Source: Lamellibrachia satsuma
Taxonomy: Eukaryota; Annelida; Polychaeta; Sabellida; Siboglinidae
DNA: 64,000 bases
Reading direction: 5' to 3'
NCBI GenBank assembly: GCA_033239005.1
Contig: BSQZ01000001.1
Coordinates: forward strand, 7,248,500-7,312,499
Made by a program: the position numbers and the translations under genes. This document shows, piece by piece, positions 42,501-55,179 of this stretch; position 1 is the stretch's first letter; every line of letters begins with the position of its first letter. The notes under the pieces were generated by a model. That model worked only from the letters and a program-made list of their open reading frames with translations, was not told the origin of the DNA and made no database searches.

Positions 42501-45500
42501 AACACTAAAACAGATGCGGGTTGAGCAGGTAATACTGTCAGGGATTTTACCTGTGATGGGCAGGAGGGTCATAAATATCGAAATTGTCGGGGATGGCAAT
42601 TAACATGTTAGTCCAGAGGCTGTGTAGGGAAGAGGAAGTTGGATTTGTGGATTTATGGGAAAGTTTTGTTGGGAGGGTGATATGTACATGAAGGATGGGC
42701 TTCATTTAAGTGGAAAGGGGCGGCAGTATTCGCGGACAAACTTTCAGCAGCAGTAGATAGCGACTTGGGTACAATGACAAATATTTTGGAAGTAAACATT
42801 CTTTAAACTAGAAGTGCAGGGTTACCTAGAGGTGTCTCAAGCAGAACAAGAGACCACTAGCACAGATAAACCAATATCAAATCATCCGAAAAACATCTCT
42901 GAAAAAGGTTATAGATGCGTATGTTTAAATGCAAGGAGCATAGTAAATAAGAAAAAGCGAATTAAACATTATGGTAGAAGATATTGACCCTCACATAATT
43001 GGTATAACTGAATCATGGGCCAACATAGATATAACAGATGCTGAATTAGGACTGACAGGATACGTAATGTTTAGGAAAGATCGAATAGGAAGAAGGGCGG
43101 GGGAGTTATTTTATATGTTAAAGAATCTATTCAGGCTTATGAAATGAAACTAGAAAGGGAAGCAGATTGCGATGAAGCTGTTTGGTGCAAAATTGTTTCA
43201 GGAAATTCAAAATTAACTGTTGGATTAGTTTACCGAAGTCCAAACATAAGCGAAGAGGACAACACAAAAATAAAAAACGCTATAAAGGAAGTTAGTAAAG
43301 GGAATGTATCATAATGGGAGATTTTAACCATGGACACATACAATGGAATTCTCTAGAGAGCACAGGGATTGAGGATCAACAATTTCTATGTTTAATCCAG
43401 GATAGCTTTCTTACTCAGCACGTACTAGAACCAACCAGGGGAGAAAATGTATTAGATATAGTTTTGTCATCACAAAAAGAATTAGTGGACAATGTAAAAA
43501 TATTTGAACCATTGGGTAATAGTGACCATAATCAAATACATTTTGACATCAATGTAAAATCAGAAAGTAAAAATAAGAAAACGTACAAGAGAAACTTCCA
43601 CAAAGGTAACTACAAAGATATGAGAAAATACTTAGCACAGCTAGATTGGAATAACATGCTGATGAATAAGACTGCAATTGAATGTTGGAATATTCTAAAA
43701 TATGAAATTGAGAGTATCATTGATAAATTTGTTCCCTTCCGAAAACAAGGAAAACGGTGTAGAAAGAAACACGTGTCAAAAGAGGCAATTAGAAAAATAA
43801 TGCTAAAACAAACTATGTGGAGGGTTTATAGGCGTACCAGAAAGGAAGAAGACTATGCAAAATACAAAGAGGCACTTAATGCAGCTACAACTGAAATCAG
43901 ACAATCTAAAAAGAAGCTATGAGCAAAAACTGGCATGTAACATAAAAACTGACAGCAAGAGTTTTTATGCATATGTCAGGAGTAAACAAAACGTACAAGA
44001 CAAGGTTGGACCTCTAGAAGACAGTGCTGGAAATATAATATCACAGGGGTTTTTAATGGCGGAAGACCTAAATGGTTACTTCAGTTCAGTGTTTACAAAA
44101 GAAGATATTAGTTCATTACCAGTTGCTGATGCTAAATTTCAGGGGACTAAATCTGACTATTTAGGACCGTTAGTTGTAACTCCAGAATTGGTAGCTAGGA
44201 AAATAAAGGCAATGAAGGATAACAAATCACCGGGAGTGGATGGGATTCCTCAAAATTACTAATGGAAACAGTAGATCAAATCAGTATACCACTTGCAAGA
44301 GTATTCAACTTGTCATTAAAAGAGGAGTTGTTCCGTTTGAATGGAAAGAAGCAAACATCATACCATTATTTAAAAAGGGTTAGAAATAAGTCAGAGAATT
44401 ACAGACCAGTGAGTTTAACGTCAGTGATTTGTAAATTATTAGAAAGGTTAATTAAAGACCATATGGTGGACTTCCTCGTTAAGCATAAATTATTAAATTC
44501 ATCTCAACATGGATTCCTTAAAGCGAGGTCATGCTTAACAAATGTGTTATGTTTTTGGAAGAAATCACTAAGTGGATAGACGAGGGATCGCCAGTAGATA
44601 TTATCTACTTAGATTTTCAGAAAGCTTTTGACAAAGTGCCACATCAAAGATTGCTACTTAAATTAAAAGCCCATGGTATCGGGATAGCATAACTGACTGG
44701 ACAGAACAATGGCTGACTGACAGAAGACAACGAGTTGTAGTAGATGGCGAAGTTTCAAATTGGAAATCGGTTTTGAGTGGGGTACCTCAAGGATCAGTAT
44801 TAGGACCTATATTATTCTTAATTTATATCAATGACTTGGACGACAGTATAACAAGTAACGTACTGAAATTTTGGACGACACAAAACTGTTTAGAAAGGTT
44901 AATACTGATGGTGATAAACAACATTTACAAAAGCGATCTAGACAGATTAGTGAAATGGTCTGAGAAATGGCAGATGCTGTTCAATTTTGGGAAATGTAAA
45001 TGCCTACATACAGGACATGGGAACTTGAATGTAAACTATAAAATGGGAGCTACTGTTCTTGGTACTACTGTAAAAGAAAAGGACTTAGGAGTTACAATAA
45101 GCGCTGATATGAAAGTTTCAGAGCAGTGTGGTATTGCAGCTTCAAAGGGTAATCAAATTCTTGGATTGATTAGAAGAAACATAACATACAAGGAAAAAAG
45201 TTAATTATACCTCTTTATAAAGCAATAGTTAGACCTCATTTAGAATACTGTATACAAGCATGGAGACCATATCGTAAGAAGGATATAGATACGCTTGAAC
45301 GCATACAAAGGAGAGCAACTAAAATGATTCCAGAACTTAGAGACCTTAGTTATGAAGAACGCCTGAAAGAATGTGGTTTAACAACTCTAGAGACAAGGAG
45401 GTTAAGAGGAGATCAGATTGAAGTTTTTAAGATATTGAATGGGTATGAAAATATTGATAGAAATATGTTTTTCTCACTCAAGAAGGATAGCAGAACTAGA

Positions 45501-47594
45501 GGACATGAGGTAAAATTAGTAAAGGATCAATGTAGATTGGACATCAGGAAGCACTCGTTCTCACAGAGGACAGTAAATGAATGGAACAAACTGTCTACAG
45601 ATTGTGTAACTGCTAGCAGCGTGAATATGTTTAAAAACAAGGTTGACACATATATCAGGAGGGCGGGTTATAAGTAGGTGAACATTGTTGGACTCTCGAT
45701 AAGCCAATGGCTTCCTTGTCCACTTGCCATCTGGGCCTTTGGCTTGGATGGCAAATCTTGTTAAATCTTGTTAAATCTTGTAATATACATGCATGTAAGT
45801 GATTATGTTGCTCCTCCCCTTTATGCATATAAACCAATGAACATCCAGCATTGCCCGTAGCTATTCATTGACAGACATGAACAGTGTGATCAATTACTAT
45901 GGTCATCATTACAGTTTATTATCTATGTATTATTGCCACTTGTACAATGATTTATGTTTCATGTCTTGATGTTTTGTGCCTAACAATAAACATACGGTCA
46001 TTTTCATTGCAGCTACTTTTTGCATCATTTATGTTTGATGTCATGACGCTTTGTGAGAGAGAAAAAAATAACAGTAAACACGGTCATTTTCACTGTAGTC
46101 ATATTTTCCAATTCTTGAGATAGAGCCAAATATTTAATGAAAACATAAAAAAGTACTTGGGAAAGTACTTACCAAGTCCAAGTACTTTAACGGTCAAGTA
46201 CAAGTACAAATACTGTACTCAGCAAAATGGCAATATAAGTACAAGTCCAAGTACAGTACATGCTGTACTTAAGTACACAAGTACTTGAGTACTTCAACAT
46301 ACATACGTACATATTACCAGTCAATATCACCTTCCTCTGCTGCTGACTACTGGACGGACCATGCACACTGAAGTCAGGACATTGCCATGATCACGGAGCA
46401 GGAAGAAACATATGCTCATAAATGACAAGATGGACAGCAAGTGTACCCATCATGACGTATCAAAGCTCAAGACTGGAATAGTGTGGGTCAAGGTCTAGGT
46501 TACAATGCCTAGACATGTCACTCGTCTAACCGTATCATAGTTTAGTTGCAAATTAGTGTTGCCATCTATAGGGCAATTAACCACTCTGGTAAAATGGCCT
46601 TAAATAACTGAAGTTGGTCCAACAGCATGGTAGGTTGGCTTCCTGGTTGAACAAACCTGTCGGGTCACCAGTCTGAGTCATGAAACCTTTGATGTTTCTG
46701 TGGAAAAGGCAGCCATTGTAGTAGTCACTGGCACAGAGAGCAAGGAAATTCTGAAGAATAAGAACATGCACATTGCCCAGGGTTTGATCTGCATGATTCT
46801 GCATATCGGTAATTACTTTCAAAGGTGTATGCAACAAGATGAAATCAGTGCAAGTGGTCAGGCACATATAATATACTGCAATCAGAAACATTATATTTAA
46901 ATCAATCACTTTATTCCAGAATATTACATCCATGTAAAATAAAAAATTCAATTATAGTATTTTATATTAAATACTGTGCTTTAACTGGTTTATAATAATC
47001 TAATGAGCCATCATTCCTCTCCAGAAGAAGAGTGCCAACTTGCTCATGGGAGGGGTGTGTGGGAAAGTGACAAGATGTACACAATTCAAAACAGAATATA
47101 CTAAAAAACAACTTGTACAATGATATGTATAACATTATAATATAAAACAAATAGTGTTAATATATAACATGAACCAGTGTGAGCTATCAGAGTAAATATT
47201 TACACAGAAGTCAAAAATCATTAAATTACAATTAAAAAATTTTTAAGTTTGATATGGAAGTTAAAGAACATCAATTATTATTCATTCTTGGAATCATCAG
47301 TACTACAGCAGAGTTTAAAATGCTGCAAGTCGTTACATAATTTAAATACTTGCTAAAATATTAAGTTATTATTATTATTAATTATTATATAATCTAACAT
47401 TCAACAAAACAATGGTAAATTGTTACTTTGGGATGATCACCGATACATCACGTTACCAATTACTAATCTGATATTAAGATGTTTTACTGAATAACTCGGC
47501 TTGCTGTCACCTGACTTACCTCACAAGTTTTTGGGCAGTGATCACAAAAGAGCTCAATTTTCAGGTCGCCAAGATCTGTGTGCAAAGTCACCGA
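36585..47594 (-). CDS. PPIL3: PPIL3, cyclophilin-type peptidyl-prolyl isomerase (ATG exon not placed)
   Basis: Minus-strand exons in order: 47594-47520, 46750-46657, 41678-41611, 38345-38227, 36711-36585. All have AG/GT borders and phases 0, 1, 0, 2 that join cleanly. The product starts SVTLHTDLGDLKIELFCDHC, continues LFHRNIKGFMTQTGDPTG, then GMVSMANNGPNTNSSQFFI and ends TIHANPLAD. With an initiator Met on an upstream exon it is 161 residues, the usual PPIL3 length. Cyclophilin active-site residues R (HRNIKGFM), F and M (GFMTQTGDP), Q (NSSQFF) and the conserved FFI are present, consistent with an active fold. PPIL3 is a nuclear, spliceosome-associated family. The ATG must end an exon at phase 0; one weak option is near 47865. 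Introns hold a dead CR1 element and a 78-bp minisatellite. Confidence 0.95.
38769..39059. mobile_element. MITE with GGTCAATTACATT ends, copy 1
   Basis: GGTCAATTACATTGTAATTG at 38770 is matched in reverse complement by GGTCAATTACATTACATTG at 39059-39041. The interior shares AATAGTAATTGAGC and AATGCTGGC segments with a copy at 61620-62510. It is located in a PPIL3 intron. No target duplication is seen. Confidence 0.6.
39346..40128. repeat. 78-bp minisatellite, ten copies
   Basis: Unit contains CAAATGGCTAACTGGTGTAT, CACCCTCGCTAGCCAGGGGT and GGTAGAAGTACTACACTAAC CCTGGCAGATGTATGTAT. Copies are 95-99% alike, with recurrent ACTACAC/ACTCCAC variants. The period is a multiple of three, so the minus strand stays open for about 300 codons with a 26-residue repeat (VSVVLLPPLASEGDTPVSHL and so on). 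It lies inside a PPIL3 intron, and no splice or start context supports translation. A diverged inverted partial unit is near 39150-39180. Confidence 0.95.
41918..45785 (+). mobile_element. Near full-length CR1-like non-LTR retrotransposon, inactive
   Basis: Order of parts: a G/A-rich repetitive 5' region (41918-42190); ORF1 with an SGNH-type esterase (VFVGDSIV near 42283, VHVGTNN near 42430, DGLHLSGKG near 42693); an endonuclease (LNARSIVNKK near 42935, IMGDFNHGHIQW at 43311); RT (SPGVDGIP near 44230, YLDFQKAFDKVPHQR near 44609, GVPQGSVLGPILF near 44779); and a C-terminal domain (ERIQRRATKMIPELRDLSYE). It ends in AATCTTGTTA repeats near 45785. Esterase-bearing ORF1 plus this RT type is the CR1 pattern. 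Frame breaks occur near 42473, 43920, 44262, 44579 and 44870, and the catalytic FADD block is disrupted near 44872. It is antisense to PPIL3 in the 41679-46656 intron. Confidence 0.9.
46148..46300. repeat. AAGTAC/GTACTT-rich tract
   Basis: Dense AAGTACTTG and CAAGTACAAGT words in both orientations make the tract strongly self-complementary. It resembles the terminal region of an inverted-repeat DNA element, but only one end is seen. It lies in a PPIL3 intron. Confidence 0.5.
47247..47392 (+). repeat. Direct repeat A, copy 1
   Basis: The segment AGTTTGATATGGAAGTTAAA ... TTATTATTATTATTA recurs at 48327-48460 with about 94% identity. The 5'-most recognised PPIL3 exon (47520-47594) lies between the two copies. 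Confidence 0.85.
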
Positions 47595-48257
47595 CTGCAA
47601 ACAGACCACACAAAGGTTCACTGACACATTGCGTTCATTTTTCTAGGTTGATTTTACTAAACAGATCCTCTTAATAAAAAATATGCGTATCAATGCAATA
47701 ACACTAAAAGTAGCCATATCACATATATTTGTATCTTCAAAAATTATCACTAGATGCTTCTGCTTTACATTGGCTTTGGCATTTGAACCACATAATTATA
47801 AGCCATTAGTTTATAATATACTAAAATAAGGGTAATTTGTAATTCTTTTTCTTATGTACCATTTCAGTAGTAACTGAGGAGTTACCACTGCCCTGTTAAT
47901 GAAGGTCTCAACATTAACACTGGCCCCCTGTCGGTGCTGACCTTTTTAAGGCCACAAGTTTCATGTTTTGCTGGTCTGACTAGCCAACACCGTTTCGAAT
48001 AATTTCTCTATGTTCCACTCGATAAGTGGTCGGACTTCTTCTTTGACGATGACGTGACATAAGAGGTTCACGGATTTAATTTCGATATAACCAGTTAATA
48101 AGCAGCACCCATGCAGGGCACATGTGACAGTGCAAACGTCAATTTCGCTTGGTTCAGTTTCACTTACATTATGACTTCCACAGCTGTTCTCGCACATATT
48201 TTAACTGTTGTTTAATTCGCTTTAAGTCACGCAAAATAATGTTTTAGCTGAGATTAT

Positions 48258-48515
48258 TTTAGTTTATTAACATAACAACTGTAGTTCATTAACATAATTT
48301 GCTGACTGGCGAAACGCATTAAAAGTTTGATATGGACGTTAAAGAACATCAATTATTATTCATTCTTGGAATGATCAGTACTACAGAGTTTAAAGTGCTG
48401 CAAGTCGTTACATAATTTAAATACTTGCTAAAATAATGTTAAGTTATTATTATTATTTTAGTTTATTAACATAACATAACAACTGTAGTTCATTAACATA
48501 ATTTGCTGACTGGCG
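48258..48515 (+). repeat. Direct repeat A copy 2 flanked by direct repeat B
   Basis: Repeat A copy 2 occupies 48327-48460. A second repeat, TTTAGTTTATTAACATAACA ... TTTGCTGACTGGCGA, occurs at 48258-48312 and again at 48455-48518. This indicates stepwise duplication in the PPIL3 upstream region. Confidence 0.8.
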
Positions 48516-49239
48516 ACATTTTTTGCCTGATTTAAAGATCATATGCAAATATTGTGGTATATGATAACAAACAGTTGTATTAGTAGTTTGGAATGCATTA
48601 ACAAATAATGGCATTGGCTACTCTTCAATAAAAGCTAATTATATTAGTGGCAAAGAAGCCACAAGCAGTCTATTTCGGATGCATTTCAGACAGTGACACA
48701 GTTCATTATCCAAGACTATAGATGCAACAAAAAAAATGCATAAATATCTGCGTATGTTAAAAGCTTATATGTTGCAGTGGGGCAAAAATCAATGAATTTG
48801 GGTGTGACATCTGTCTCATTATTTGAAACACTATTAAAACACTGCAACATACATAGATTTTAAATAGCTAGTGTAGACCGAGAGGCACTTTGTGCACGGT
48901 GCTACGACAAAATCGCAAAGCCGAAGGGCATGCCAATTCAAAGGCGGGACACCTCTACACAAAAGTTAGATCAAAACATAGTTATTAAAAATTGCATATA
49001 TAAAGATATTTCGGCAGTAAAATCATACAGTAACCACATATTTCCCCAAATGTTCCAATATTCTTAATCAAACCACTGAGCAATGCAAAGACAAAGTAGG
49101 CCACCGGTCCAATTAGGCTAGGCTAGACTCGATGACTGTGTCTACTAGCTAGTGCAAATTAAACATGGAATTTAAAAACAGTTTGATAAATAAATACACA
49201 TGGTATACTACCAAAACAACACTATTATAAATACATTTA
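48516..49239. other. Intergenic, upstream of PPIL3
   Basis: No gene recognised. A segment at 48660-48730 (GGATGCATTTCAGACAGTGA and TTATCCAAGACTATAGATGC) matches the retrotransposon tail at 55920-55980 and is a small fragment of the same family. Confidence 0.5.
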
Positions 49240-49247
49240 CATATATG

Positions 49248-50054
49248 CAGGTTTGCTCATTTGATTTAAATCATTGATTTAAATCATGATTTAAATCACT
49301 CCAACATTTTTTAAAATCATTGATTTATGATTTTTAAACATTTTTTTACTTCCTTTTTTTTCCGCTGAATTATATGACTTTATCACAAATAATTGTTTAC
49401 AAGCATCGAGATCAACAAAGCTTTGTATGTTTTTTAATACAAAACACAAAGTGCGCACACTTGTGTAGCTGTATTGACACCAGATAGCCTGATAGCCAAA
49501 TATTTTGTGACATTGTTTATGTTTGAGCTATTTCCTTTCTGAATGCAGTGAAGCCACACAAACTTGTCTTCCAGAGGAAGTATCTTTTCAACTCAGAAGC
49601 CCTGAGTTAAAGTCCATGTATAGCTTGTGCTAGTTGTTACCAATTCAGTATGTTGACTCAGTTGTTTAATACAGTGCCAGTTTGTGTTCTGGTTAGAGAC
49701 CCTTAGAGTACACAGAGCCATGGCATGTGCTAATCCACCCTCTCAGCAAACAATAATTACCACTGCTACAGCCACAGCCACACAGCATGCTTTCCTTTCC
49801 AAGACAGATTATGCAACTACAGGGGGTGAGGCCTTGTGGACTTTGTCTAATGTCTTTATATAAGCAAAAATCATGTACCCTCTGTTAAGACAAGAACCCA
49901 AATCGATTTGACTAGAGCATGTTTGAAAGAGTTTACAAATTTAAACATTTATATAAATATCTATATACCAGATTAAAAAATAAAATAAATCCGATTTAAA
50001 TAAAAAAAATCTTATTTTTTTTATTTAAAAAAAATCATGATTTTTTCAACCCTG
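49248..50054. mobile_element. 807-bp hAT-like MITE with perfect 8-bp target duplication
   Basis: CATATATG at 49240-49247 and at 50055-50062 is identical. The left end is CAGGTTTGCTCATTTGATTT and the right end in reverse complement is CAGGGTTGAAAAAATCATGA. Subterminal GATTTAAATC/AATCATGATT words are abundant at both ends. Ends of the CAGGGTTG type with 8-bp duplications are typical of hAT. No transposase is seen. Confidence 0.9.
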
Positions 50055-50824
50055 CATATATGTTATTTTTTAGGTATTTGATTCCAGGCATTTGTTTACT
50101 GCGACATGAATCAGAAGGCTTCGGCCAATAATTTCAGACCTGGTTTGACACAACTCGCTGCCACTACTAACTTAATTTTTGTGACTGTGACCGCATTGTT
50201 GACTCATACATGTACGGAATGACTTAAACCGAGAAGTTTATGTCAATTGCACCCTCAGAATTGCCGTCGCTAGTCATTTTGCGTGATCTAAATCTTGCTA
50301 AAAGTTAAGTGCATATGAACCAGCATAGGCGAAGCTGGTTTGTTTCGCCAAAATGATGTCACGCAGTCTGACACCTACCGAAAAAATTCACAAACTGGTT
50401 TCAGAAAGTGCCTTCAGAAATTTAGGTATATCCCCCATTTTAAGACTAAATTAATGTCACTTTTGTACAATTTCAAGATCGAATATGAATAAGGGGATAC
50501 AGTTCTATCAAGAATGAGTGAAAACAAGTAAATGTATCCGACCTTTGCATATGATCTTTACCTTTTCAGTCTGACAGTTGTGTCAATATAATCAAAGTTT
50601 AATGTTAATTTGAATTGGATCGTATAAACTTATAAAAGTTCACTCTTATTTATTTACTCGGGTGACATCGTAATTAGCTAATTATGTATGCAACCAGAAT
50701 CTGGGTACATACACAATTTCCGTCACAATGAAAAGTACACTTTGCGTCCAGGCGAAGATAATTGCGACAAACGGTGCCACCGGCACTGCCACTGGCACCA
50801 CAGCACGGCGTCGCCGTCGCAGAC

Positions 50825-50940
50825 TGGAAAATCGAGGCTAGCCAGTCTCATACTTTATTATCGCCCATATGACAATCAAATCCCCCTTTCGTTACCACCT
50901 CATACTATTTTATCGCCCATATGTAGGGAGGTCGGTCATA
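50825..50940. repeat. Composite segment with TTATCGCCCATATG repeats
   Basis: TTATCGCCCATATG occurs twice (50857 and 50911). CATATGACAATCAAATCCCC is repeated in direct orientation at 54133. CATATGTAGGGAGGTCGGT has an inverted partner ACCGACCTCCCTACCATATG at 54117. These look like scrambled pieces of one unidentified element whose other parts are at 53500-53545 and 54117-54165. Confidence 0.5.
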
Positions 50941-51499
50941 TTTTCAAAAGTTCATCAAATAGGACATGTGATACACCATTGTAAAGGTCTTTTCAGTGGA
51001 AAGACAACCATACATGACTGATCTCTCTGGGATGAAAACTGACCGACTTATGGGTATTTGTGTAACAGCTGTTGACTAAATCTTTCTGACGGTTTTCTAA
51101 TCTGAAGAAAACATGAAATAAACTTGTGTAATAATTGAAATATTTGTTTGTATACACAAATTATATGTTATGTGTTTCCTTTACATACTATTTACAAAAG
51201 GAATTATACATATAATTAAAACAACTAACCTTTCAGAAAGCTTACAAAAGTATGCATACTCAGGCCCGCCTTTAAAATGCTAAATACTGTACTTTTATTA
51301 ACTAGTGTTAATACCACCACTAGGCCCTACCAAGTCAATGTTGTATTAATGCATTACAACTACAAATTTCATTTATTAAAATTTGTATTTAATTATTTAA
51401 GTATATTTTTTATTTGTTTATTGCTATTTAACACATTTATATTTGTAATGTGATTGTGTGTGTATGTGTTGGTGGATGGGTGGGTGCGTGGGTGGTTGC

Positions 51500-53110
51500 T
51501 TGTATATAATTTACTTACATACATACATATCCTCTTCGGTCTTCAGGCAAAATCTGCCTATGTACCGCTCTTGGCTAGTCTTAGTGTGGCTTTGTAGTCA
51601 TATTTGACTGCCTGGTTTCGCCAGTGTTTGTCTAGTCGATTTTTAAGCGTATTTACTGATGGTGCAGTGACGACGGTGTCCGGAAGTGAATTCCAAATAT
51701 TAATGACTCTCTGGCTAAAGAAATGCCTCCTTAATTCCCGTTTACTCCGGTCCTTGAACAACTTTAGAGAATGACCCCGTGTGCCTTCGTACAAGTCTTT
51801 GTTAAACATATCGTGCGAAAAGGTAAAAATGCCATGCAAGTATTTATACACATCAATAATATCTCTCATAAATGCGACGATAGGTCAGTGTTGGTAAATT
51901 TAATGCCTTTAATCTAGATTCATAATCTAAATGTCTCAGTACTGGGACCATCCTAGTAGCTCTTCTCTGGACAGCCTCCAGATCATCAATATCATGCTGG
52001 TACTGCGGTGACCAGACTACCACTCCGTATTCCAAAGTAGGACGGACTAGTCCCTTATATAAATGTAGAAAGGTTGTCCTGTCCAAGTATTGATATGTTC
52101 GTCGTATTACACCCAGCAATCTATTTGTTTTTGACACTGCCTGCTGTACCTGTTGTGTAAATTTTAACTGGTCATCAACTAGGATGCCCAGGTCTTTCTC
52201 TACATGGCTACACTCCAGAGGATTTGCACCTGTTTCTGTTGTCAAAGTATAAGTAAATTCTGGGTGCCCATGTCCAATTCTTAGAACTTTGCATTTATCT
52301 GGGTAAAATTTTAACTGCCACTTTTCAGCCCAGTCTTGTAATCTGTCTATGTCTTTCTGTAGGTTTATACAATCTTGCCTCGTTGAAGTTTTGTGATATA
52401 TTTTTGTATCGTCTGCGAAAATCTTCATGTCACATGTTACAACATTTGTTAAATCGTTAATATATAGTATAAAAAGAATAGGTCCAAGGACACTGCCCTG
52501 TGGTACCCGACTTACTACTTCCGTCCACGAAGATGCTGCTCCATTTACTAATACACAGTGTTTGCGACAGGTGAGAAATGTTTCAATCCATTTAAGAAGT
52601 TTTCTCTTTATTCCGTATCCTTTTAGCTTTGCTAGCAGTCTCTGGTGTGGTACTGACTCAAAAGCCTTCTTTAAATCCATGTATATTGCATCTACACATT
52701 CTCCATCGTCTAATATTTTTGTCCAGTCTTCCAATGTTGAGATTAGTTGTGTGGTACATGATCTCCCAGCAATGAAACCATGCTGGTGGTCTGCAATTAA
52801 TTTGTTTTTTCCATGTGTGTTATTATGGCATCTTTGACGAGGGATTCCATGACTTTACATGCCACTGCCGTCAAGCTAACTGGCCTGTAATTGCCGCTAG
52901 GTGTCTACTGCCTTTCTTAAATATTGGCGATACATTTGCAATTTTCCAGACCTTTGGTAGTATGCCTGTATCCAGTGACTTCCTAAATATGATGAACAGT
53001 GGCATTTTCAATTCTTTAGCAAGCTCTTTTAGTACCCGGGGATGTATGCCATCAGGACCTGGTGATTTCCCGATTTTGATATTTTTAATGCACATGAGTA
53101 TGTATTAGTG
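51500..53110 (-). mobile_element. CR1-like non-LTR retrotransposon, second family, 5'-truncated
   Basis: On the minus strand: KSPGPDGIHPRVLKELAKEL near 53070, IYMDLKKAFESVPHQRLL near 52690, RVPQGSVLGPILFILYINDL near 52500, intact FADDTKIY near 52415, then the thumb region, ending RHFFSQRVINIWNSLPDTVV near 51700. The core is an uninterrupted 293-codon frame (52734-51853), followed by a frameshift. Motifs such as VEKDLGILVDDQLKFTQQV separate it from the 41918 family. The 3' terminus has a TACA-type tract near 51520. It lacks an endonuclease and ORF1. Confidence 0.9.
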
Positions 53111-55000
53111 TAGATACTATAGGTATTATTGGATTTGGGGAGGGTTTTTATTTATCATAATTTATTTATTTACATTTTTATTTATTTTTATATGATTTAT
53201 TATATTCCAATTATTAATTTTGTTATGCTTTTTACATGATTATGGGTAATTTAACCTGAAATAAAGGCATTCATATATAGTAATTAATATATTTATATGC
53301 TTAATGCCATTAATGGCAATATTAATACGGCAATTTCATTTGTATGGCGTAGACATGGGTTATTACTTGAAATTACATATTGGCCTAACTATAAAAATTC
53401 CAACATTTAATATGTGCAAGCATACCTACATGTGTGTACACACAAATAACAAATACATGGCTAAAACATAGCAACACATACGAGACCACGATAAGTGCGT
53501 GCGGCTTCTGTGGGCGATAATAGAAGATAGTCAGCCAGCCGTCATCGCCGGACGCGGGGTACCTGTACGTTCAAGCTTGGGGCAAAAATGGGCAAAGGTG
53601 TTTCTCCACAAAACTTCCAATTTTATTAAGTTAAGACATTACTTTATTGCATATGTATGGTTTCCAAGGGTTTCCGCAACCTGTTAATACTTTATTTGCT
53701 CTCCCAATATGGCAAACTTTCAAAATAAAATAACTTTCTAAATTTTCTTACTATTCGTACGAGACAAACACCAACGCAAAGAGTATAATTTTGTGGTTTC
53801 AACCATGCCAATAAACATTGCATGACGGGTAATAACGCAGCACAAGAATATAAGCAAAACACCATCCTTCAACGGTATTAAATATGGCCGCGCCCAAAAG
53901 GAAACGAAATTCCTGCTGGTGTCGTTGCTTCATCGTGGATATCTGCATGAAGCGTAACGAATTCACAATAGCACGTATTTTTATCATAAACAAGACATAT
54001 TTCTCTTTCTTTTGATATCATAACTATTTTTATTCTTTAGAAAATTGTGAACTTACAAATTAGTAAACATACGCGATTTAACACAGCGTCCGAATGGCAA
54101 CGCGTTCGCGTGATTTCTACCGACCTCCCTACCATATGACAATCAAATCCCCTTCTTTAGTCACCACTGTTCATTAAATTCTCATAATGTGGTATGTCCA
54201 AACCTACCATTTTTATTAATAAATTAATCTCCGTGGAAAACAGAGTCGATATGGTCAATTCACCGCAACAAACACAAGGTAAACATTTTAACGGTACAAA
54301 TTTACCGCATTTATGAAATCAGGTAGATGGCAGCAGTGATCCTCGACCACAGTGGCGACGTATAGTGATGAGAATATTTCCTAGGCAATTTTTTTCAACA
54401 TTGATCTATCAAACTGCTCTCCAGCAATATGTTACTATAGTTAACAATATTAATTTGATAATGCATAATAATACCTGATAACGATATTTCACAATTTCCA
54501 ACCGTATTAAATCCAAGCTACTGATCAAATTAAATTATATTGTTGCGCATCAGTGAATTTGTGTCGTCACGCATCAGTGGCAGTACCCGTGCCAGTGGTT
54601 AGAACAGTAATAGGCCTGTAGGAGTAGAGTCTGGTACGATTCTGTCCGCCAGCGTCTTATTAATTGGCATGCGTTATTAATGCCATTAATTATAATTCCA
54701 AGTTGATGTTCTTTGATGTTAACATCCACGTACCCGATCGCTTGATGTATGTATGTTATAAAGTTAGTTACGACTTATGCCAGTTATGGGGTCTTAAATA
54801 CTTAATAATATCAACAAGAATTAAGTTTAGTAAATTAGAGTAGTTGTCAGGAATACAGTCAGTGGACAGTGTCAGGGCAGTGGCGTCTGTTTTAGGGCCA
54901 ATTAAAAAGTTGTTCTTGGTAGAAGTGGAGCCGGAGGGGTGTGGTAGGAAAGTTGGATTGGCTCCCAAAACAGTTAGGAGATGGGAGGAAGACTCCTGCC
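53111..55000. other. Intergenic, no gene recognised
   Basis: AT-rich with a GC-richer patch at 53490-53570. No exon or protein domain was identified. Confidence 0.45.
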
Positions 55001-55179
55001 ACACCTAGTCACGTGTGACAGACATGCTACAAACAATGTATTGCCATTACCCGGCATTGTGGTGGAGACCACTACTAGCATTGGGTGTCCGAACCAACCG
55101 TTTTCTCAACCGGTGAACGGTGAAGTGTTTTCACTCCCTTGGCATGGCCTGGACCATCTATGTATACATGTCAGCGGGC

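Noticed and set aside
47857..47870. PPIL3 initiator exon ending ATG/GTACAT
   Set aside because: Phase is right, but the donor is weak and nothing else supports it; mentioned only as an option.
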